A stretch of DNA of 64,000 nt, from contig NZ_DATLXO010000120.1 in NCBI RefSeq assembly GCF_035575815.1, positions 6,564 through 70,563 of the forward strand, read 5' to 3'. Below the pieces are notes generated by a model that was not told the DNA's origin, made no database searches, and was given only the letters and a program-made list of their open reading frames with translations. Shown piece by piece: positions 51,847 through 59,603 of this stretch; position 1 is the stretch's first letter; every line of letters starts with the position of its first letter. Source of the stretch: Iamia sp035575815. Its GTDB lineage: Bacteria > Actinomycetota > Acidimicrobiia > Acidimicrobiales > Iamiaceae. The translations under genes were made by a program, and so were the position numbers.

Positions 51847-51966
51847 ATGAACAGGATCCACTTCGACCACTGCGTCATCGGTGTTGCCCTGGCGGTCGTG
51901 CTGCTCGAGCTCGGAGAGCCCGGTCGACCACGACAAGGTTCGGTGAGCGTCTGCGCCATGTGCTGA
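51847..51966 (+). CDS. Possible 39-aa peptide
   Basis: MNRIHFDHCVIGVALAVVLL is the N-terminus; the C-terminal half is LELGEPGRPRQGSVSVCAMC. One short hydrophobic stretch and three Cys are present. An AGGAG ribosome site lies 12 bases upstream of the ATG, and a DosR-box-like site is 78 bp upstream. Too short for a confident call; the hydrophobic segment could be a small membrane anchor. It may be an annotation artefact of the leader region of the next gene. Confidence 0.35.
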   Translation: MNRIHFDHCVIGVALAVVLLELGEPGRPRQGSVSVCAMC

Positions 51967-52017
51967 CCACGCCGGTGTCCGACCGATCCCACTCCACCAG
52001 AACCCGAAGGAGCGCAC

Positions 52018-52416
52018 ATGACCTCCGCACTGTCTCACCCCGAGCTCCTCACCTGCGCCAACAGGGTCCGAGCGGCGGCAACTGACCACGACCTCGAGCG
52101 GCTGCAGCGGGAAGCGGCTGACCTCCTGGACGCCTTTGTCGAACACACCAGCGAGGAGCGACTGGTCCTGCAGCGGCTGCCGACGTTCACCGCTCGGCTC
52201 GTCCGCCGAGGTCAAGAACGGCTCCTCGACCAGCTCATCGCCCTGTCGGTCGAGACGGAGGATGTGGACACCACGTGCCGCTGCGAACAGCTCGGCACCG
52301 ACGTCATATGGCAGATCGAGCTGCAAGCCGACGCCGAGCGGCGAGCATTCGGACGAGCCGGCGTCAACATCGACCGGCCACGAACGACGTCGCGCACACC
52401 CGGGTTGGAGGGGTGA
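52018..52416 (+). CDS. Helical protein, possibly hemerythrin-like (copy 1)
   Basis: 132 aa, mainly helical, with His and Glu pairs at intervals (LLDAFVEHTSEERLVLQRLP, RRGQERLLDQLIALSVETED, VIWQIELQADAERRAF) that recall a small four-helix hemerythrin-like bundle, though the full H-HxxxE-H set is not evident. An AGGAG is 5 bases before the ATG. A second, similar protein starts 61 bp downstream (shared GQERLL segment). Position after a DosR-type box suggests control by the adjacent regulator. Confidence 0.6.
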   Translation: MTSALSHPELLTCANRVRAAATDHDLERLQREAADLLDAFVEHTSEERLVLQRLPTFTARLVRRGQERLLDQLIALSVETEDVDTTCRCEQLGTDVIWQIELQADAERRAFGRAGVNIDRPRTTSRTPGLEG

Positions 52417-52477
52417 TGAGGCGGCCGTTCGCCCATACCGTGGCGGGGGCCGACCGGCCCATGGTGGAGCCGTTCCC

Positions 52478-52984
52478 ATGGTGACGGCGGGAAACCCCAC
52501 GCCGACGCACCGCGATCTCCTCCACCTCGTACGGGAGGTCCAGGCCGCGGCGGTGGTGCCCGAGGATGTGCGACTCGGCCACGCGGTGCGGCGCCTGCGC
52601 GCCCAGCTCGAGGTACACGTCGCCGGAGAGCGACGGGATCAAGGTCCGCGGCCGAGTGCCGTGGAACAGGCCCTCCATCGCGGTCAAGAGCGACTGCTCT
52701 CTCTGGTGGCGAGCCTCGAGCAAGAGTCGTGCCAGGACAGCGTGAGGCCATGTGTCGTTCGCGTCGCCGAGCTGGCGGCGCTGCTGCGCCGCCAAGCGGC
52801 GCTGGAGCAGCGCATGTCCCGGGTGCTCGACCTCCGAACGGGTGGAGAGAGTGTGACGCCGCCGGTGCCCGCCCCGGGGGAGCGGGGCTCAGGTGGGACT
52901 CAGGCGCCTTCGGGGATGGCGTCCCACCACTGGCACCACCAGTTGGCCCCCACGAGGATGCGCAGCTTCGGACGCCAGCAGTAG
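52478..52984 (+). CDS. Helical protein related to the preceding gene (copy 2)
   Basis: 168 aa from ATG 52478. Helical segments HRDLLHLVREVQAAAVVPED, RLRAQLEVHVAGERRDQGP, RGQERLLSLVASLEQES and VRVAELAALLRRQAALEQRM mirror the preceding protein at the GQERLL region, so the two probably arose by duplication. The C-terminal 45 residues are Pro/Gly/Ser-rich (APGERGSGGTQAPSG) and overlap a convergent small gene. Function unknown; the last part may be the least reliable. Confidence 0.55.
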   Translation: MVTAGNPTPTHRDLLHLVREVQAAAVVPEDVRLGHAVRRLRAQLEVHVAGERRDQGPRPSAVEQALHRGQERLLSLVASLEQESCQDSVRPCVVRVAELAALLRRQAALEQRMSRVLDLRTGGESVTPPVPAPGERGSGGTQAPSGMASHHWHHQLAPTRMRSFGRQQ

Positions 52985-53091
52985 GAGATGTCCGCGGTGT
53001 TCTCCAGGTAGTACAGGCAGTCGTCACAGCGCTCGTCTTCCGAGGGGCTGCCCTTCAGCACGGCGTTGGAGGAAAGGTGACGCAGCTCCAT
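52900..53091 (-). CDS. Small four-cysteine protein
   Basis: 63 aa. Cys residues in ERCDDCLYYLENTADISYC (three) and WWCQWW (one) could bind zinc or an Fe-S cluster; the CxxC-x12-C-x15-C spacing recalls small Fe-S subunits such as that of 4-hydroxyphenylacetate decarboxylase. A GAGGAG ribosome site is about 10 bases upstream of ATG 53091. It overlaps the 3' end of the plus-strand helical gene by 85 bp; the compact, Cys/Trp-rich sequence makes it look genuine. Function unassigned. Confidence 0.6.
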   Translation of the reverse strand: MELRHLSSNAVLKGSPSEDERCDDCLYYLENTADISYCWRPKLRILVGANWWCQWWDAIPEGA

Positions 53092-53163
53092 CGGGAGCTC
53101 CTCGTGGATCTCCTTCGGTTCAGTTCAGGGTCACAGATGGGGTCAATCGGACATCGCCCGAAG

Positions 53164-53508
53164 CTACCCAGTGGCATCCCTCGACGCTGAAGGCCCGGGA
53201 CCGGAGCCGTGCTCGCAAGGGGCCGCAGCGTCCGCGCTGGCTGAGTGCCAGCTGCATTCGCCCGCCACGACGGGACTCGTGGTGACCTGCACGATCTCGC
53301 CGTTGCTGGCCACCTGCCACCCGTGGAGCGACTGCTGGAGCAGGTCGACGAGGGCGGAGGGATCGTCATGGTCGTGGACGACCTCCCAGCAGCCGGCCAT
53401 GGCGCTCATCTGGACGTGGTGGACGAGCGGCCGGGCCAGGAGCTCGTCTCGCACCGCGTTCATGCACCAGGAGCAGTTGGCGCTCTCGACCCGTATCACC
53501 GTGCGCAT
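53164..53508 (-). CDS. Heavy-metal-associated (HMA)-like domain protein
   Basis: 114 aa. N-terminal ferredoxin-like fold: VIRVESANCSWCMNAVRDEL with the CxxC metal motif (Cys 12 and 15), then HVQMSAMAGCWEVVHDHDDP and LVDLLQQSLHGWQVASNGEI. Proteins of this kind bind Cu+ or other soft metals, or act as small redox carriers. The C-terminal 35 residues carry two further Cys and two His (GECSWHSAS, APCEH) and are otherwise disordered-looking. GGAGAGAG lies 8 bases upstream of ATG 53508. Between the globin fusion gene and the Cys-rich protein on the same strand. Confidence 0.7.
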   Translation of the reverse strand: MRTVIRVESANCSWCMNAVRDELLARPLVHHVQMSAMAGCWEVVHDHDDPSALVDLLQQSLHGWQVASNGEIVQVTTSPVVAGECSWHSASADAAAPCEHGSGPGPSASRDATG

Positions 53509-53564
53509 CGCTATCTCTCTCTCCGTTGTCCGTCGTGGCCAGGGCCGAGCCGCAGCTCGGGCCG

Positions 53565-54323
53565 CTAGCGCTGTCCTTCGGGTCGCCAGACCCCTTTGCC
53601 GAGGAATCGCTGGGCCATCGCCCACGCCATGCCGGTGGCTCGCTTCTTGGCCGTCGTGGCGTGGGGGCCGGCCCAGCCGCCGTCGACGGTGTCGTGGAAG
53701 ATGCGCAGCCACCGGTCGAACAGCTCGGGCGTGAACGGGTCGCGGTCGTGGAGGGGCCGATGGTTCTCGATCGTGTCGATGGCGTAGTCGGGGGCGTAGA
53801 GCACGACGTGGCACCAGTAGTCGGTGACCGTGCGGATGTGGGCCTGCCAGTCGATGAAGCCGGGCCCGAAGTTGAAGTAGGGCTGGAGGAGCTCGTCCTG
53901 GACGACGTCGACGTACTGCCGCGTCACCATCTCGAAGATCTCCTCGGGCGTGTCCAGATCGCGCCCACGGTGCTCCCAGGGGCCGAAGCGGCGGCGGGAG
54001 TCGACCGCCACCGGTCCCGGGATCATTCCCGCATCGGGCTCACGGTAGAACTGGACGAAGAACGCGGCGTCGGTCGAGGGCTCGACGTGGTGCTCGACGC
54101 CGGGCACGATCACCGCCCGGTCGCCGGGCTCGAGTCGCACATCGCGTGGGCTCTCGCCTTCGAGGTCGATGTAGCGCACGCTTCCGGACTGCACGTGGAG
54201 CTCCGCCCACACCGTGGTTCGGTGGGACCGGGCGAGGGCGTCGGGCAGCGATCGGAAGTCGAACAGCGGCGTGCGCCGGGCCTCGACCAACCCGGAGGGG
54301 AGCAGCGGCTCGTCTGTCGCCAT
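53565..54323 (-). CDS. DUF1971 cupin fused to group III truncated haemoglobin
   Basis: 252 aa. Residues 1-105 are a DUF1971/TehB-like cupin (PLFDFRSLPDALARSHRTTV, LEPGDRAVIVPGVEHHVEPS, FFVQFYREPD). Residues 118-250 form a truncated haemoglobin of group III: DLDTPEEIFEMVTRQYVDVV, DWQAHIRTVTDYWCHVVLYA, RWLRIFHDTVDGGWAGP with the proximal His. The ATG overlaps the RIC gene stop (ATGA), so it is co-translated with an NO-damage repair protein. The cupin may bind a metal or ligand and feed or sense the haem; that is inference. Confidence 0.88.
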   Translation of the reverse strand: MATDEPLLPSGLVEARRTPLFDFRSLPDALARSHRTTVWAELHVQSGSVRYIDLEGESPRDVRLEPGDRAVIVPGVEHHVEPSTDAAFFVQFYREPDAGMIPGPVAVDSRRRFGPWEHRGRDLDTPEEIFEMVTRQYVDVVQDELLQPYFNFGPGFIDWQAHIRTVTDYWCHVVLYAPDYAIDTIENHRPLHDRDPFTPELFDRWLRIFHDTVDGGWAGPHATTAKKRATGMAWAMAQRFLGKGVWRPEGQR

Positions 54324-54988
54324 CAGAGCGCCGCAGCGGCGACGGCCGGGAACAGCACGTTGTTCTCCTTGTGGACGTGCAGTCTGGTGTCCCGGTCGAT
54401 CGCCTCGAGGCCTCGGTAGAAGGCGTCGTAGGAGGCGCAGCCATCGTCGGGGACGGTGAAGTCGCCGGTCAGGGTGCGGAGCTCGTCGAGCAACGCACCG
54501 ACGGCCTCGTGCTCGCCCTCGAGGTGGCGGACGTCGTCGGCGACGACCGCCCGGTCCTCGCGGATGGCGGGGAACAGCGTGGCTTCTTCCTCGTCGAGGT
54601 GGGGTTCCAGCTCGGCCCACAGGCGGGCGTAGGTGGCGGTGACCGCACCGAGCTCGGCGTGGCGCTCCCCATGGGCGCCGAGCACCTTGCGGGCCAGGCT
54701 CGCCATGGTGGGGGCTTCCCGACGGAGGTACGCGTGGTGCGTGACCACGATGTGGTCCACCAGGCCGGCCGGATCGAGCGTGGCCCACTCCGCTGCGGCT
54801 CCGGGACCGACGGTCGCCGCCTCGAGGAGTGCGACGACGCGACCGACGTCGCGACCAGCCTCGGTGCACGCTTGGGCCAGCGAGCGCTCACCGTGGCAGC
54901 AGAAGTCGAGGCCGAGGCCTTCGAGGACCATGACCCGGCCGGGATCCGCGGTGACGAGGTCACCGAGGGAGGTGTTGGCGTCGATCAT
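54323..54988 (-). CDS. ric: Iron-sulfur cluster repair di-iron protein (RIC/ScdA/YtfE-like)
   Basis: 221 aa. The N-terminal DUF542 has the CCHGERSLAQAC motif (Cys pair near residue 29). The C-terminal hemerythrin domain supplies the di-iron ligands: LVDHIVVTHHAYLRREAPTM, LEPHLDEEEATLFPAIRED, LEGEHEAVGALLDELR and LHVHKENNVLFPAVAA. RIC proteins repair Fe-S clusters damaged by NO or peroxide. ATG 54988; 64 bp upstream lies a DosR-box-like site. Forms an operon with the globin fusion gene. Confidence 0.93.
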   Translation of the reverse strand: MIDANTSLGDLVTADPGRVMVLEGLGLDFCCHGERSLAQACTEAGRDVGRVVALLEAATVGPGAAAEWATLDPAGLVDHIVVTHHAYLRREAPTMASLARKVLGAHGERHAELGAVTATYARLWAELEPHLDEEEATLFPAIREDRAVVADDVRHLEGEHEAVGALLDELRTLTGDFTVPDDGCASYDAFYRGLEAIDRDTRLHVHKENNVLFPAVAAAAL

Positions 54989-55052
54989 GGGTCTCACCGT
55001 TGTTCTGGTTGTCGGAAGATCCATTGTGCCCCGCCGGTCAGTCGACGCGGCA

Positions 55053-55066
55053 GGGCTGAAGGTCCC
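55053..55066. promoter_or_regulatory. DosR-box-like site 2, upstream of ric
   Basis: GGGCTGAAGGTCCC: the GTCCC half and three of five bases of the GGGAC half match the DosR core. It lies 65 bp upstream of the ric ATG, a normal promoter distance, and continues with TGAT as does site 3 (GGTCCCTGAT in both). Confidence 0.55.
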
Positions 55067-55074
55067 TGATCCTC

Positions 55075-55229
55075 GTGGGAGCCACCGCTCCATCTCCTCG
55101 TCGACCGAACTGCGGGTTGTGGCGACTGCCGGGAAAGGACCGGACGTCGATGACGCCGCGGATCTGCCCGCCGTCGAGCAGGGTGGCGAGCTCCTCGGCG
55201 GGCAGGGTGCCGTGGCCGATCGTGTCCAC
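55075..55229 (-). pseudogene. DUF488 protein, 3'-truncated and frameshifted
   Basis: GTG 55229 starts VDTIGHGTLPAEELATLLDG, then VIDVRSFPGSRHNPQFG, an unmistakable DUF488 N-terminus. A one-base shift near 55100 is needed to continue with DEEMERWLP, after which homology ends; the normal protein is over twice as long. It lies between ric and the HPP gene on the same strand and is probably a relic. Confidence 0.75.
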
Positions 55230-55338
55230 GACGACCGGCGCCGCTGGTCCAGCCCGCCGCCGGCGCGGTCACCGCCACGGCGCCGCGGGAGGCGAGCGGC
55301 GCGGTGAGGGCCCCGTGGCGAGCCGGTGAGGCGAACCT

Positions 55339-55947
55339 CTACGCGGCGGGTGCCCAGCGTGGGTAGGGCACGCCGGCGAGGCGGTTGATGGCCAGGGCCT
55401 GCACCGTCAGTAGGCCGACCGCCAGCATCAGGACCACGAGGTGGGCGGGATCGGTGAGGATGCCGAGCGAGATGATCATGGTGGTGGCGCCGGCGGGCGG
55501 GTGCGGGACGCGCAGCCACACCATGGCGCCGCTGGTGAGACCGAGGCTGAGGGCGGCGGCGCCGACTCGGGCGCCGTCGATGCCGGTGGTCAGGGCCGGC
55601 CCGGCGTCGATCAGGCCGAACAGGTGGAGGCTGATCACGCCGGCGGCGACGCCCACGGCATGGCCGCAGAGGGTGTTGCGGGGGCAGGCGGCGGGGGCCA
55701 TGGGCGTGTAGAAGTGCAGGAAGGCGGTGGGCCCGAGGCTGGGGAACACGAACGGCGAGCCGGTGGCGAGCGCGCCGAGGCTCATGACGCCGATGGCGAC
55801 GCAGCCGTTCACGAAGGCGAAGGCACCCATCACGGTGATCGAGTCGTGGCGCTCGGTGAGCGAGGTCAGGCGGAACCTGCGGGCCAGGCCGCCGACGATG
55901 GCCACCATCTCGCCGCCCAAGCGCCCCTTCGGGACGGGCGGGGTCAC
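55339..55947 (-). CDS. HPP-family integral membrane protein
   Basis: 202 aa from GTG 55947. Four or more transmembrane helices with family motifs: the HDSITVMGAFAFVNGCVAIG start, PFVFPSLGPTAFLHFYTPMA (SLGPT), PRNTLCGHAVGVAAGVIS, and VPHPPAGATTMIISLG (HPPAGAT, the family name). Plant and cyanobacterial HPP members have been reported as nitrite transporters. Last gene of the molybdoenzyme operon, so nitrite export/import is a good hypothesis here. Overlaps the preceding small gene by 4 bp (GTGA). Confidence 0.88.
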   Translation of the reverse strand: MTPPVPKGRLGGEMVAIVGGLARRFRLTSLTERHDSITVMGAFAFVNGCVAIGVMSLGALATGSPFVFPSLGPTAFLHFYTPMAPAACPRNTLCGHAVGVAAGVISLHLFGLIDAGPALTTGIDGARVGAAALSLGLTSGAMVWLRVPHPPAGATTMIISLGILTDPAHLVVLMLAVGLLTVQALAINRLAGVPYPRWAPAA

Positions 55948-56279
55948 GGTTGGTGACGTTCCTCCACCGGTCGCGACACGTAACCATGGACCTCGGCGCT
56001 CTCCTCGTCGTGGAGGCGCCGGGCCCGGGGCGGCGGCTCGACCCGAGTCACGACGAGGACCACCGCGAAGGAGACGAGGGAGAAGCCGGCGAGCAGCCAC
56101 GCCTCGCCGTCGTGGTCGAGCAACGACGCCTCCAGCGCGACGGTGATGGCGAAGAGCTGACCGAGGACGACGGTGGCGACGATGACGATGCGCGTCACCA
56201 ACGCCGTCCGGGCGCCCGCCTCGGTGTCCTGGGCGGGAGCGTTCGGCAGGGCCCGCACCGGCCGCGGTCGAACAGCCAC
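55944..56279 (-). CDS. Small membrane protein of the nitrate reductase-like operon
   Basis: 111 aa. Two hydrophobic segments, TRIVIVATVVLGQLFAITVA and WLLAGFSLVSFAVVLVVTRV, separated by a short acidic loop (SLLDHDGEA); a charged C-terminus with DEESAEVHGYVSR. No Cys or His cluster typical of an electron carrier. Unknown family. Position between the Rieske and HPP genes with overlapping start and stop codons suggests an accessory or assembly role in the complex; that is inference. Confidence 0.7.
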   Translation of the reverse strand: MAVRPRPVRALPNAPAQDTEAGARTALVTRIVIVATVVLGQLFAITVALEASLLDHDGEAWLLAGFSLVSFAVVLVVTRVEPPPRARRLHDEESAEVHGYVSRPVEERHQP

Positions 56280-56803
56280 TAGTCCTCGCCCTCTCGGACC
56301 CGGCCCTCGCCGATCGCCACGATCGTCTCGCCGCGCCGCTCGAGCACGATCTCGGGGAGCGGGCGCTGGGGCGGCCCCGCGGTGGGCGAGCCGTCGATCG
56401 GGTCGAAGTGCCCGTCGTGGCAGGGGCAGAACAGGTCCCGGTCATCCGCCACCCAGAGGACCTCGCAGGCGAGGTGGGTGCACACCGCGGAGTAGGCGAC
56501 GAAGAGGTCGTCCTCCAGGCGGAGGAGCACGGCGGGGTCGTTGTCGGTGGGGTAGGAGAAGCGCAGCTCACCTCCGACGGGGATGGCCGCCAGGTCGGTG
56601 GTGATCAGCTGCTCCTGGTCGGCTCCCTCGGTGCGACGCTCGAAGGCGCCCAGGGCCACCGCCACGTTGCCGACGGCGAGACCTCCCGAGAGCACCCCGA
56701 GGATCTTGAGGTAGCCGCGACGGGTGACGAGGGCGTCGGTGGTGAGGCGACCGACGCGTTCGGAGACGAGGTCGGCATCGGGCGGGTGGGTGCGATCGGT
56801 CAC
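56279..56803 (-). CDS. Rieske [2Fe-2S] protein with N-terminal anchor
   Basis: 174 aa from GTG 56803. A twin-Arg-like TRRGYLKILGVLSGG precedes a hydrophobic segment, so it is probably exported or anchored through Tat. The Rieske ligands are Cys108 and His110 (VCTHLAC) and Cys126 and His129 (CPCHDGHFDP), with a probable disulfide Cys113-Cys128. As in bc1-type Rieske proteins the cluster should have a high potential. Overlaps the ferredoxin gene by 4 bp, so it is part of the molybdoenzyme complex. Rieske subunits are uncommon beside NarB-type enzymes. Confidence 0.9.
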   Translation of the reverse strand: MTDRTHPPDADLVSERVGRLTTDALVTRRGYLKILGVLSGGLAVGNVAVALGAFERRTEGADQEQLITTDLAAIPVGGELRFSYPTDNDPAVLLRLEDDLFVAYSAVCTHLACEVLWVADDRDLFCPCHDGHFDPIDGSPTAGPPQRPLPEIVLERRGETIVAIGEGRVREGED

Positions 56804-57372
56804 GGGCCGACCAGGGGGAAGGTCACCAGCGAGAACTCTTCGGGGACGACCATCCAGTTGCCGCTCTGCAGCTCCTGGGCGCCGAAGCTGAAGATGTCGA
56901 CGACCGCACGGCGGGGCCGTGAGTCCCGGACCTCTGACGCGGTGCCGTAGTAGAGGGCGTCGGATGGGCACACCGTCGCGCACATCGGCCCCAGCCCGAC
57001 CGATGTGCGGTCGTAGCAGAGGTTGCACTTGTAGACGAGCTGCTCCTCGACATCGAACTTGGGCACGCCCCACGGGCATCCGTGCACGCAGTTCTGGCAG
57101 CCGATGCAGCGCGACGGGTCCGGTGAGTGCACGACGCCGTCCTCGCTCACCAAGATGGCGTCCACCGGGCACACCTGGGCGCACGGGGCCACCGGGTCGA
57201 CGCAGTGCATGCACACCGTGGGGAGCGCCTCGGTGGACTCGGACCGGTTCAGGAAGTCGAGGTTCATCATCGATTTGCCGCGATGGGTGTCGCACTCGCG
57301 GCAGGCGGCGACGCACGCGCCGCAGCCGATGCAGCGCGACGGGTCGACGAAGATGGATCGCTCCATGGTCAT
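56800..57372 (-). CDS. Four-cluster ferredoxin-type electron transfer subunit
   Basis: 190 aa. HycB/NrfC/DmsB-like: four [4Fe-4S] motifs, DPSRCIGCGACVAACRECDT, VCMHCVDPVAPCAQVCPVDA, DPSRCIGCQNCVHGCPWGVP and YKCNLCYDR...CATVCPSDA. It shuttles electrons between a membrane quinol module and the molybdoenzyme. ATG 57372 (or 57366). ATGA overlap with the catalytic subunit gene. The C-terminal 35 residues (QELQSGNWMVVPEEF) lie beyond the clusters. No twin-Arg signal is visible, so it should act inside the cell or ride with a Tat partner. Confidence 0.93.
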   Translation of the reverse strand: MTMERSIFVDPSRCIGCGACVAACRECDTHRGKSMMNLDFLNRSESTEALPTVCMHCVDPVAPCAQVCPVDAILVSEDGVVHSPDPSRCIGCQNCVHGCPWGVPKFDVEEQLVYKCNLCYDRTSVGLGPMCATVCPSDALYYGTASEVRDSRPRRAVVDIFSFGAQELQSGNWMVVPEEFSLVTFPLVGP

Positions 57373-59603
57373 GGGTCAGCATCCTTCCAGACAGGTGGTG
57401 GGGTCACCGGCCAGGCCGGCTCGTCGGTCGGTTCGATGCGCACGGCCGCGGTCTTGAACGCGGGGATCCAGCTGATGGGGTCGAACGACGCCTTGGTCAG
57501 CTGGTTGGCCGCCACCGGCTCACCCCAGTGGTAGGGGATGAACACGGTGTCGTGTCGGATCGTTCGCACGACCAGAGCCGGCAGGGTCGTCGTGCCCCGG
57601 CGGCTCGTGACGCGCACCGGGGCGCCGTCGACGATGCCGTGCGCAGCGGCGGTGTTCGGGTGGATCTCGATCCACGGCGCCGGTGTCTGGTCGTTCAGGT
57701 AGCCGAGCCGGCGGGTCTGGTTGCCCGACAGGTACTGGGCGACGTTGCGCCCGGTCGTGAGGCGGATCGGGTACTCGTCGTCGGGCTCCTCGGCCGGAGG
57801 GTCGACCTCGACCGCGTTGAAGTGCGCCTTGCCGTCGGGCGTGGAGAAGCGGAGGTCCTCGAACAGGCGCGGGGTGCCGGGGTGGTCCTCGGTCGGGCAC
57901 GGCCACGCGATGGGCCCCTCCGCCTCCAGGCGCTCGTAGGTGATGCCGGCGTAGTCGGCGCGGCCACCGGCCGAGGCGCGGCGCAGCTCGTCGAAGACTT
58001 CGCGGGCGCTCTGGTGCGCGAAGTGCTCACCGCGCCCGAGGCGGTGGGCGATCTCGGTGAGGATCCACATGTCGGGCTTGGCCTCGCCCGGCGGGTCGAC
58101 GGCCTTGTTGATCTTGCAGACCAGCGCGTCGCTGTTGGCCACCACCCCTTCGGTCTCGGCCCAGGCCGAGCCGGGCAGCACCACGTCGGCCAGCAGCGCT
58201 GTCTCGGAGAGGAAGATGTCGATCACCACGAACAGGTCGAGGCCCTCGAGGATGCGCCGGGTGCGGGCCTGGTCGGGCCAGGACACCATGGGGTTGGAGC
58301 AGATGTTGATGAGGCCCCGGATCTCCCCGGCCTCCATGCGTTCGAGCTGGGCGAAGATCGGCTCGCCCGGTCCGGGCATGTCGGCGGGGTCGATGCCCCA
58401 CACTGCGGCGACGTGCTCGATGGCGCCGGGGTCGGTGAAGTGGCGCATGCCCGGAAGCTGGTCGCACTTCTGGCCGTGCTCCCGACCGCCCTGGCCGTTG
58501 CCCTGGCCGGTGATCGTGCCGTAGCCGGCGCCGGGACGTCCGATGTTGCCGGTGGCGAGGCAGAGGTTGATGGCGGCCATCGCGTTGCGTGACCCCATCA
58601 CCTGGTGCTCGAGCCCGCGGGCGTGGCTGAGCATTGCCTTGTCGGCCGAGCCGAACAGCTCCGCGGCGCGGATGATGTCGGCGGCGGGGACGCCGCAGCG
58701 CTCGGCGGCCCGCTCTGGTGTCCACGCCTGAACGGCCGTCGCCGCCTCGTCGAAGCCGGTGGTGTGTCCGGCGATGAAGCTCTCGTCGACCATCCCCTCA
58801 CGGATGACGACGTGGAGCATGGCGTTGAGCAGCGCCCCGTCGGTCCCCGGCCGGATCGGCAGGTGCAGCTGCGCCACCCGGGCCAGCGATGTCTCGCGGG
58901 GGTCGACGCAGATCATCGTCGCCCCCCGATCCATCGCCTCCCAGAACCAGCGGATGTAGATGGGGAAGGTCTCGGGCACGTTGGCTCCGACGACGAGCAG
59001 CACGTCGGCCAGGGCGACGTCGGTGATCGGGTTGGCGGTGCGGTCGATGCCGAAGGACCGGTAGTTCGCGGCCCCCGCCGAGACCATGCACATCCGACCG
59101 TTGTAATCAGTGAACCGGGTGCCGAGGCCGACGCGGGCGAACTTGCCGAGCAGGTACGTCTTCTCGCTGACCATCGACGCGCCGCCGTAGGTGGCCATCG
59201 CATCAGCGCCCCCGGCCGCCTGGACGCGGCGAACGCCGTCGACCACACGGTCGAGCGCTTCGTCCCAGGTGGCCCGGCGCAGCCCGTCCGCGTCGCGCAC
59301 CAACGGGTGCATGAGCCGGTCGGGGTGGCTGATCTGCTGGTATGCGGCGACACCCTTCGGGCAGAGCTTGCCCCGGTTCTGGGTGTCCATCCGGGGCTCG
59401 ACGCCGATCACCTCCTTACCGACCACCCGCAGGTGCATCCCGCACTGCACGCCGCAGAACGCGCAGTGCGTCGACACCCAGCGCTCGTCCGCCTTGTCGG
59501 TCTCCCAGTCGCCGGCCGCATCGCCACCAGCGTCGTGGAGGTCGTCGACCCCGGGCGGGGTCGAGAGCCGGAAGGCCTGGCGCAGGCGAAGCGAGCGCGT
59601 CAT
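57369..59603 (-). CDS. NarB/NasA-type molybdopterin oxidoreductase (nitrate reductase-like)
   Basis: 744 aa. Bis-MGD molybdoenzyme. The N-terminal [4Fe-4S] motif is HCAFCGVQCGMH (Cys47, 50, 54) plus Cys81 in KLCPKG. The probable Mo ligand is Cys172 in DYNGRMCMVSAG. QGNGQGGREHGQKCDQLPGM, typical of actinobacterial assimilatory nitrate reductases, and the C-terminal MGD-binding segments (YPIRLTTGRNVAQYLSGNQT; HYW-like HYHWG-type end) are present. No Tat signal is visible at the N-terminus. Genes for a ferredoxin, a Rieske and a cytochrome b-like subunit flank it. Nitrate is the favoured substrate; other oxyanions are possible. Confidence 0.9.
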   Translation of the reverse strand: MTRSLRLRQAFRLSTPPGVDDLHDAGGDAAGDWETDKADERWVSTHCAFCGVQCGMHLRVVGKEVIGVEPRMDTQNRGKLCPKGVAAYQQISHPDRLMHPLVRDADGLRRATWDEALDRVVDGVRRVQAAGGADAMATYGGASMVSEKTYLLGKFARVGLGTRFTDYNGRMCMVSAGAANYRSFGIDRTANPITDVALADVLLVVGANVPETFPIYIRWFWEAMDRGATMICVDPRETSLARVAQLHLPIRPGTDGALLNAMLHVVIREGMVDESFIAGHTTGFDEAATAVQAWTPERAAERCGVPAADIIRAAELFGSADKAMLSHARGLEHQVMGSRNAMAAINLCLATGNIGRPGAGYGTITGQGNGQGGREHGQKCDQLPGMRHFTDPGAIEHVAAVWGIDPADMPGPGEPIFAQLERMEAGEIRGLINICSNPMVSWPDQARTRRILEGLDLFVVIDIFLSETALLADVVLPGSAWAETEGVVANSDALVCKINKAVDPPGEAKPDMWILTEIAHRLGRGEHFAHQSAREVFDELRRASAGGRADYAGITYERLEAEGPIAWPCPTEDHPGTPRLFEDLRFSTPDGKAHFNAVEVDPPAEEPDDEYPIRLTTGRNVAQYLSGNQTRRLGYLNDQTPAPWIEIHPNTAAAHGIVDGAPVRVTSRRGTTTLPALVVRTIRHDTVFIPYHWGEPVAANQLTKASFDPISWIPAFKTAAVRIEPTDEPAWPVTPPPVWKDADP

